Made by a program: the position numbers and the translations under genes. A DNA stretch of 11,964 nucleotides from contig LRSK01000072.1 of the NCBI GenBank assembly GCA_001563325.1, forward strand, positions 1 through 11,964, written 5' to 3'. Numbering within the stretch: position 1 is the first letter of the stretch; every line of letters begins with the position of its first letter. The notes beneath the pieces are model-generated. The model was not told the origin of the DNA and made no database searches. It worked only from the letters and a program-made list of their open reading frames with translations. Below are positions 7,415 through 11,964 of the stretch, one piece after another. This stretch comes from Candidatus Thorarchaeota archaeon SMTZ1-83 (GTDB lineage: Archaea > Asgardarchaeota > Thorarchaeia > Thorarchaeales > Thorarchaeaceae).

Positions 7415-8404
7415 TTGTCACGTCTGAGAGCTGTAGATAGGCTGGAGATCATAGTCCTGGTTGATAACGTCATCGACGCATTCTCAGACAAAAACAGGAA
7501 GGATGTTCAGCCGGCTTGGGATTGGATAGAGCGCAGTGAAGATGTCGCCTATGTTGATGACCACATTTTCGCAGGACATGGTTTGGCTCTATTGGTCAGG
7601 ACATTCATCAATGACGGGTCCCATGTCGTCCTCTACGATACAGGACTCTCGCCCACACTGATAGAGCGAAACATGAGATATCTCAGACTGGACTTCAACC
7701 AGATAGAAGATATCGTGATGTCCCACGGTCACTGGGACCATTTCGGAGGGCTTCTCGGTGTTCTATCACAAATCCATCAATCGGGCACGCCCGTGTACGT
7801 ACATCCCAGAATGTTCAACAAACGGGCCATGATTACTAGGACAGAGGAAGGAGAGAAGATACGGGAGTTCGACCCAATACCCTCAGAGAAGGAGATTATC
7901 GACGCAGGTGGACAGGTCATCTCAAGCTCGGAACCCCTGCTAGTTGCAGACAACACCATTCTCAGAACCGGTGAGGTCCCTAGAAGAATAGACTACGAGT
8001 TGGGAATGCCCGGTCATCACATCTGGATGGATGGTGCATGGCAAGAGGATGAGATGATATTGGACGATGTAAGTCTGATTGCCAATGTCAAAGGGAGAGG
8101 GTTGGTTGTTATGAGTGGTTGCAGTCATGCAGGTATAGTCAACATTGTACATGAAGCAACTCGACTGACTGGAGAGCAGCAAGTCTATGGTATAGTCGGA
8201 GGGCTGCACCTTGCTGGGAAGGAGGGGACGGAGAAGACAAGGAAGACTGCGGAGGCTTTGAAGGAATACGACCTGAAACTTCTTGTTCCATGTCATTGTA
8301 CAGGCTCAAGAGCTCAACATATTCTAGCTGCCACCTTTCCGAAGAGCTTTGTGACAGGAAGTGCTGGTCACCGGTACATCATTGAAGACACCGATGTAAG
8401 CTAA
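7415..8404 (+). CDS. COG1237 metallo-beta-lactamase-fold hydrolase (methanopterin-precursor-synthase-like)
   Basis: The 329-residue protein has the full metallo-beta-lactamase ligand set: HGHWDH (H104, H106, D108, H109), H238 in SGCSHAG, and H294 in CHCTG, with GGLHL (H265) between them. D75 in DTG precedes the first motif, as is typical. The spacing and the SGCSHAG and CHCTG blocks fit COG1237, whose archaeal member MJ0301 is annotated as 7,8-dihydropterin-6-methyl-4-(beta-D-ribofuranosyl)-aminobenzene-5'-phosphate synthase, an enzyme tied to methanopterin biosynthesis. That label is applied widely and the substrate here is not established. The start is TTG with a GAGGAGG site about ten bases upstream; there is no in-frame ATG nearby. 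It lies 37 nt after the SCP2-like gene and probably shares its promoter. Confidence 0.85.
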   Translation: MSRLRAVDRLEIIVLVDNVIDAFSDKNRKDVQPAWDWIERSEDVAYVDDHIFAGHGLALLVRTFINDGSHVVLYDTGLSPTLIERNMRYLRLDFNQIEDIVMSHGHWDHFGGLLGVLSQIHQSGTPVYVHPRMFNKRAMITRTEEGEKIREFDPIPSEKEIIDAGGQVISSSEPLLVADNTILRTGEVPRRIDYELGMPGHHIWMDGAWQEDEMILDDVSLIANVKGRGLVVMSGCSHAGIVNIVHEATRLTGEQQVYGIVGGLHLAGKEGTEKTRKTAEALKEYDLKLLVPCHCTGSRAQHILAATFPKSFVTGSAGHRYIIEDTDVS

Positions 8405-8405
8405 A

Positions 8406-8414
8406 GTATAAAAG
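8406..8414 (+). promoter_or_regulatory. TATA box for the DUF1858 gene, next to the upstream stop codon
   Basis: GTATAAAAG is a near-consensus archaeal TATA box two bases after the TAA of the metallo-hydrolase. Predicted transcription start is about 8432-8438, some 30 nt before the ATG at 8466. Confidence 0.55.
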
Positions 8415-8465
8415 CAACAAAATCGGGCGTGAATGTGTAACCGTATTAACTATGGTGAAGACAAA

Positions 8466-8672
8466 ATGGCTGAAGCAATCAATAAGGAAATGACAATTGG
8501 TGAGGTTGTAATGAAGTGGCCCGAAACTGCTGGGACCTTCATGGAGTGGGGATTGCACTGCTACGGCTGTGCTGTAGCTCGTTTTGAGAATATCGAGCAA
8601 GGAGCCAACGCCCACGGGATCGATCCAGACAAACTAGTTGAAGCCCTCAACGAGGCAATCAAGAAAGAATAG
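8466..8672 (+). CDS. DUF1858 domain protein with a CxxC pair
   Basis: This 68-residue protein is a single DUF1858 domain, a small helical module also found at the N-terminus of RIC/ScdA-type iron-centre repair proteins. The family pattern is clear: MTIGEVVMKWPETAGTFMEWG followed by HCYGC (C32, C35), then a GIDPDKLVEALNEAI helix at the end. The paired cysteines could bind a metal or undergo redox change, but no biochemical role is settled for the free-standing form. The start at 8466 is supported by GGTGA seven bases upstream; an in-frame ATG at 8433 (79 residues) would sit almost on the predicted transcription start and has no ribosome site. Its own TATA box suggests expression independent of the upstream pair. 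Confidence 0.85.
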   Translation: MAEAINKEMTIGEVVMKWPETAGTFMEWGLHCYGCAVARFENIEQGANAHGIDPDKLVEALNEAIKKE

Positions 8673-8703
8673 ACTTCACTAAGTCATTCTACGTTTTGAA
8701 TAA

Positions 8704-8726
8704 GGGAAACACTTCGAGTGTTTCCC
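8704..8726. terminator. Perfect 10-bp hairpin between DUF1858 gene and panB
   Basis: GGGAAACACT (8704-8713) and AGTGTTTCCC (8717-8726) pair exactly around the loop TCG. It lies between convergent genes, 32 nt after the DUF1858 stop and 33 nt after the panB stop. Its symmetry lets it act in both transcripts. A short TTTT at about 8694-8697 precedes the stem on the plus strand, and a weaker stem GACTT/AAGTC occurs at 8672-8685. Confidence 0.5.
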
Positions 8727-8758
8727 GGAACAATTGTCCACAATAGAGAGGACGCCGA

Positions 8759-9613
8759 CTACTTGTCAGGAGGATTTGTCCGTCCATACAGCCGGCCTGT
8801 TTCAACATCTGTCATTTCGAAGCTGTGATTATCATCAGGAAACGCGCCCTCACGCACTTCTTTCGAGAACTCTCTTACAGCGTTGACAATGACCTCATAG
8901 ATGTTTGCGTATCTCTTCACGAAGGTTGGTTTGAAGTCTTGAAAGAGTCCTAGCATATCGTGCAATACGAGAACTTGACCATCACAATGGGGGCCCGCTC
9001 CAATTCCAATTGTAGGAACCTCGACAGATTCAGTGATGATCTTGGCCGTTTCCGAGGGAACAAGCTCAATCACCATGGAGAAGACGCCGGCTTCCTCAAG
9101 ACTGCGGGCTTGTTCGACAAGTTGCTTCGCTGTGTCTGCTGTGCGTCCTTGAATCCGGTATCCTCCAAATTCGTATATCGACTGAGGGGTCAGACCGATG
9201 TGACCCATGACTGGAATCCCGGAGTCTACGACGGCTCTAACTATGTCAGTGACTCTTCCAGCACCTTCAATCTTCACAGCCTCAGCACCACCCTCTTGTA
9301 GCATCAGACCACAGTTCTCCAGAGCTTGTTCCGTACTGACCTTGTACGACATGAAAGGCATGTCCCCCACGATAAGACAGTTCGGTTTGGCTCTGGCCAC
9401 TGCAGCTGAATGGTGAATCACGTCCTCCAAGGTCACTGGTATAGTGCTCTCGTAACCCAGTAGAGTGTTGCCAACAGAATCGCCGACCAGAATCATGTCG
9501 ACTCCGCAATCGCTCAGGATTTTGGCCGTGGGTGCATCATAAGAAGTAAGCATCACGATCTTCTTGCCCTTCTTCTTCATCAGACGGATGCTGTGAGTGG
9601 TCTTTCTTGCCAA
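8759..9613 (-). CDS. panB: 3-methyl-2-oxobutanoate hydroxymethyltransferase (ketopantoate synthase)
   Basis: PanB transfers a hydroxymethyl group from methylene-tetrahydropterin to 2-oxoisovalerate, giving ketopantoate, the first committed step to pantothenate and coenzyme A. The 284-residue length is normal. Metal and substrate residues align with the well-studied bacterial enzyme: D45 in VGDSVG, D84 in GDMPF, K114 and E116 in VKIEG, H138 in MGHIGLTPQ, E183 in VIELVP, and the IGIGAG loop (203-207). The C-terminal tail from about 255 is slightly extended and acidic. The start is TTG, five bases after GGAGAT; an ATG at about 9627 is in another frame. No other CoA biosynthesis gene is visible. 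A TATA-like box lies about 35 nt upstream, so it is probably transcribed separately from the ATPase. Confidence 0.96.
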   Translation of the reverse strand: MARKTTHSIRLMKKKGKKIVMLTSYDAPTAKILSDCGVDMILVGDSVGNTLLGYESTIPVTLEDVIHHSAAVARAKPNCLIVGDMPFMSYKVSTEQALENCGLMLQEGGAEAVKIEGAGRVTDIVRAVVDSGIPVMGHIGLTPQSIYEFGGYRIQGRTADTAKQLVEQARSLEEAGVFSMVIELVPSETAKIITESVEVPTIGIGAGPHCDGQVLVLHDMLGLFQDFKPTFVKRYANIYEVIVNAVREFSKEVREGAFPDDNHSFEMTDVETGRLYGRTNPPDK

Positions 9614-9646
9614 TGCAGATCTCCATGCTCCTGTGAGAGAATTCAG

Positions 9647-9655
9647 TTATTTATG
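9647..9655 (-). promoter_or_regulatory. TATA box for panB
   Basis: CATAAATAA on the minus strand places transcription start near 9625, about 12 nt before the TTG start, just keeping the GGAGAT ribosome site in the leader. A second A/T element, the palindrome GTATATAC at 9689-9696, lies further upstream and could be an alternative promoter. Confidence 0.5.
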
Positions 9656-9731
9656 TAGCTCCATACATTTCTGTGGGAAATGGGTAATGTATATACGTCC
9701 GAGCAGTTATCATTCCGTCACTCAGGTTGGC

Positions 9732-11702
9732 CTATAGCGTCACGTCTCTGCTTCTGAGCCGCTTCTTGTAGAGTTCCATTCCTAGTATCGCTGGAAGTGC
9801 TGCAAGAATGCAGATTACCCAGTCAAATGCTGTCAGTGGGATGAAGTAGAAATGGAGGCCGTATGGAGCGAGAATCTCCTGAGCCAGAGGCACGTACATC
9901 AAGAGGTAATGCGCCAAGTAGATTAATCCGATAAGGAAAATGTACCGAATAAGACCTGGCTCTCGAATCCCCTTGGTAACTGGCATGTTGATTCTCCTGA
10001 TTATGAAGACTACCGTGCTCTCTACGAGAAGAATGACGGTCAACAGCATGACTGTAGCCTTTGTTGAGGAATCAATTGTGAAACCCGGATATGTCGAATA
10101 GAACCCTCCGATGTTCTCTGGGAACAGCGGGATTAGGTTGAACCATCCGGTGAGTGTGAGAGCGTACACGGCAGCAGCTCCTGCCGCCATCAAGAAGACA
10201 TTCAGTGCCATGAATCGACCGAGAGGTTTCGTGATGATTTCTTCGCTGTCCCTTGGTTTCTCTTCCATAGCCCTCGGAGAGGTCTTGTCGAAGACTAATG
10301 CCAATCCTGGAAATGAGTGTGTTGTGACCACCAAATAGAGACTCTGCCATGTTGCAAGCATCGTGATTGTTGCAGGCAGTATGAACAGTGCGCCAAAGAA
10401 GAGGATACTCTCGAACAGATTGATGGCCACGTAGAAGTAGACCATCATCCGGATCTTCTGAAACAGACCACGACCTTCATGCACGCCGGTGACAATGGAA
10501 GCGAAGCTGTCGTCAGTGATTACAAGGTCGGCCGCTTCCTTCGCTACATCAGTTCCAGTTATGCCCATGGCAATCCCGGCATCGCTCATGGCAAGGGCCA
10601 ATGCGTCATTGACTCCATCTCCTGTCATGGCAACGACCTTTTGCTGGTCTTGGTAGCGTTCAACGATTACTTGCTTGTGTTCAGGGTTCACGCGCGCGAA
10701 CACATTCACTCGCGGGAAGTCCTCTTCTTTCACATCATAGATGTCCTGCCCTTCGACAACAAGGGAGTTCTGATTGTGTATTCCAAGATCGTGAGCGATG
10801 GTCTTGGCCGTAGTTGCCGAGTCACCAGTAATCATGACCACGTTTATTCCGGCGCTGTGACAGTCCTTTACGGCCTCTCTGACTCCTTCACGCGGAGGAT
10901 CTACAATGCAGGCAAATCCGAGATATGTAAGGTCAGTTTCCGCGGTTTCTCGAGCGCTCTTCGCTGGCGGGAGATTCTGCATCTTCTTCTTCGCAAGTGA
11001 AATGACACGATAGCCTTTAGCAGCATATCCATCAACAAGTGTCTGCACTCGGTCCTTGGCATCAGGAGTGAACGATGCGGCCTTCTTTCCATTGACAATC
11101 CTGGTGCAGTTGGGCAGAAGCACTTCTGTGGCGCCCTTCACAAATGAAACGTAGGTATCACCATCTTGACATATCTTGGACATTCTTTTCAGTTCGGACT
11201 CGAATGGAAACTCCTCTATGACCTTGTACATCTTTCTGATCATCTCTTCTTCGACACCGCTCTTTCTGAACAAGGTCAACAGTGCGGCATCTGTGGGGTC
11301 ACCTAGTGGAGTCCATATGACCCCTTGACCCGGTATCTCCTTCCTCGAGATCTCGGCATCATTGTTTATGCCCCCACAGGTAATCAGGTCAAGAAGGTGA
11401 GGCCAGTTGGTAACATCTGTTACAAGTGACTGTCCGGCTGTATTCATATTCTGAGAAACTGATGCCTCTCTAAGTTTGTATAGGTCACCCTCGGGATTGT
11501 ATCCATCACCAGTGATGGAGTAGAGGTTCTCAGTGTCCCAGCAGAATTGGACCATCATCTGATTCATTGTCATGGTGCCTGTCTTGTCAGAACAGATAAC
11601 GCTCACACGTCCTAGGCTCTCGACAGCCGAGAGGTCTCGGATTATGACTCCCTTCTTTGCCATCGCGAGCACGCCTGTCAGCAGAACTATGGTGGTCAGC
11701 AT
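9732..11702 (-). CDS. P-type cation-transport ATPase, catalytic and C-terminal part (downstream of a frameshift)
   Basis: These 656 residues are most of a P2-like P-type ATPase. In order: end of transmembrane helix 4 (1-16), phosphorylation site SDKTGTMT with D39, nucleotide-binding domain with KGATE (189-193), DPPREGV (268-274), TGDS (292-295), hinge GDGVNDALAL (361-370), then about six membrane helices (roughly 419-445, 452-471, 497-519, 548-568, 584-604, 619-642), as in ten-helix P2 pumps. Helix 5 keeps NLFE (N428, E431). Helix 6, however, reads VVTTHSFP where Ca2+ and Na+/K+ pumps have NxxTDxLP: the aspartate is H462 and the asparagine is V458. The transported ion is therefore uncertain. 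The ATG at 11702 is not a true start: the actuator domain and helix 3 continue in another frame upstream. The gene is either a pseudogene or carries a sequencing or assembly indel. Confidence 0.88.
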   Translation of the reverse strand: MLTTIVLLTGVLAMAKKGVIIRDLSAVESLGRVSVICSDKTGTMTMNQMMVQFCWDTENLYSITGDGYNPEGDLYKLREASVSQNMNTAGQSLVTDVTNWPHLLDLITCGGINNDAEISRKEIPGQGVIWTPLGDPTDAALLTLFRKSGVEEEMIRKMYKVIEEFPFESELKRMSKICQDGDTYVSFVKGATEVLLPNCTRIVNGKKAASFTPDAKDRVQTLVDGYAAKGYRVISLAKKKMQNLPPAKSARETAETDLTYLGFACIVDPPREGVREAVKDCHSAGINVVMITGDSATTAKTIAHDLGIHNQNSLVVEGQDIYDVKEEDFPRVNVFARVNPEHKQVIVERYQDQQKVVAMTGDGVNDALALAMSDAGIAMGITGTDVAKEAADLVITDDSFASIVTGVHEGRGLFQKIRMMVYFYVAINLFESILFFGALFILPATITMLATWQSLYLVVTTHSFPGLALVFDKTSPRAMEEKPRDSEEIITKPLGRFMALNVFLMAAGAAAVYALTLTGWFNLIPLFPENIGGFYSTYPGFTIDSSTKATVMLLTVILLVESTVVFIIRRINMPVTKGIREPGLIRYIFLIGLIYLAHYLLMYVPLAQEILAPYGLHFYFIPLTAFDWVICILAALPAILGMELYKKRLRSRDVTL

Positions 11703-11964
11703 CCAGCCGTCATCCTGTCGGCGATAGCAGTGAGAGACAAATCTAGCTCCATGCCGACCATAAATGGGTTGACGAGAAGTTGCCAGACGACAGAAACCAC
11801 CATGAGTACGATAGCTGTAATCCCGAGATACTTGGCAAGAAGGTTGACCTTCTTTCTGAGAGGAATGTCCCCAGTATTCAGCTCTCCTAGGGTGCCCTGT
11901 ATCTTCCCTATCTCAGTAGAACCACCAGTGGTAGTTGTCACGACCCTAGCGGAACCAGTGGCTA
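11696..11964 (-). CDS. P-type ATPase, actuator-domain end and helix 3 (partial, runs off window)
   Basis: This frame is open to the window end, so the true start lies outside. In-frame residues before the GTG at 11941 read ATGSARV and continue into the actuator-domain end GGSTEIGKIQGTLGEL, then PLRKKVNLLAKYL, a helix at YLGITAIVLMVVSVVWQLLV, and the start of helix 4, before a TGA at about 11696-11698. These pieces come directly before the 9732-11702 segment in every P2 ATPase, so both belong to one protein. A one-base change within about 11701-11720 would join them. This is exactly where the conserved PEGLP motif of helix 4 should lie; neither frame shows it. Confidence 0.85.
   Translation of the reverse strand, partial: ATGSARVVTTTTGGSTEIGKIQGTLGELNTGDIPLRKKVNLLAKYLGITAIVLMVVSVVWQLLVNPFMVGMELDLSLTAIADRMTAGC
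11700..11720 (-). other. Frameshift site within the P-type ATPase gene
   Basis: The upstream frame reads ...TAIADRMTAGC-stop, and the downstream frame, traced back past its ATG, reads ...DDGWMLTTIV. The overlap of the two frames limits the indel to about 20 nt. One extra base before the downstream ATG gives TAG-MLTTIV; one a little earlier gives a DGWMLTT reading that looks more like the PEG-type loop. The DNA here has no homopolymer longer than two or three bases and no evident slippery heptamer followed by a stem, so programmed frameshifting has no visible support. Confidence 0.6.

Noticed and set aside
9689..9696. Palindrome GTATATAC as a plus-strand promoter
   Set aside because: No plus-strand gene follows. 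It could serve panB on the minus strand, but a better-placed box exists at 9647-9655.
10317..11000. 227-codon plus-strand open frame
   Set aside because: It is fully antisense to the well-conserved P-type ATPase, has no recognisable motif and a Cys/His-rich composition typical of antisense frames.
11650..11730. Programmed ribosomal frameshift in the ATPase
   Set aside because: There is no clear slippery heptamer with a downstream stem at the frame change. A mutation or assembly error is simpler.
1..11964. tRNA, rRNA, CRISPR array or insertion sequence
   Set aside because: I found no T-arm sequence, no regularly spaced repeats, no transposase and no terminal inverted repeats with target duplications.

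Overview
The window looks archaeal. The evidence is Shine-Dalgarno sites of the GGTG/GGAG type, A/T-rich TATA-like boxes about 25 nt ahead of predicted transcript starts, frequent TTG starts, a TrpB2-type tryptophan synthase beta chain, an archaeal-style ketopantoate hydroxymethyltransferase, and a COG1237 metallo-hydrolase of the kind often labelled as a methanopterin-precursor enzyme in archaea. Base composition is close to balanced. An Asgard lineage, perhaps Thorarchaeia, would fit, but that is an inference from gene style and nothing here proves it. There are no rRNA or tRNA genes, CRISPR arrays or recognisable insertion sequences.

Layout: (1) Positions 1-801 hold no convincing intact gene; a minus-strand stretch at 109-310 reads like a frame-broken gene remnant. 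(2) At 802-1428 (+) is a small membrane methyltransferase of the isoprenylcysteine/phospholipid methyltransferase type. It converges on a 1027-residue three-domain protein at 1463-4546 (-): an APH-type small-molecule kinase, an M23/LytM zinc peptidase-like domain, and a class-III PLP enzyme that closely resembles ethanolamine-phosphate / phosphohydroxylysine phospho-lyases. (3) Divergent from it is an uncharacterised acidic protein (4688-5176, +) that may have a thioredoxin-like fold. It converges on trpB2 (5246-6616, -). (4) Divergent from trpB2, a plus-strand cluster runs SCP2-like lipid-binding protein (6955-7377), COG1237 metallo-beta-lactamase-fold enzyme (7415-8404) and a small DUF1858 protein (8466-8672). 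The last has its own TATA-like box over the preceding stop codon. (5) After a perfect 10-bp hairpin come panB (8759-9613, -) and a P2-like P-type ATPase (9732 to beyond the window end, -). The ATPase is interrupted by a frameshift near 11701-11720, just ahead of its phosphorylation domain, and its 5' end lies outside the window.

How the genes work together: the three-domain protein plausibly phosphorylates an amino-alcohol or hydroxylated amine, then eliminates phosphate and ammonia from the product on one chain. The methyltransferase and SCP2 protein suggest lipid or prenyl chemistry nearby. TrpB2 and PanB are stand-alone metabolic genes with no pathway partners in view. The most notable items are the kinase-peptidase-lyase fusion with all three active sites apparently intact in a probable archaeon, the P-type ATPase that lacks the usual transmembrane cation ligands and is frame-broken, and the unexplained acidic protein beside the fusion gene.
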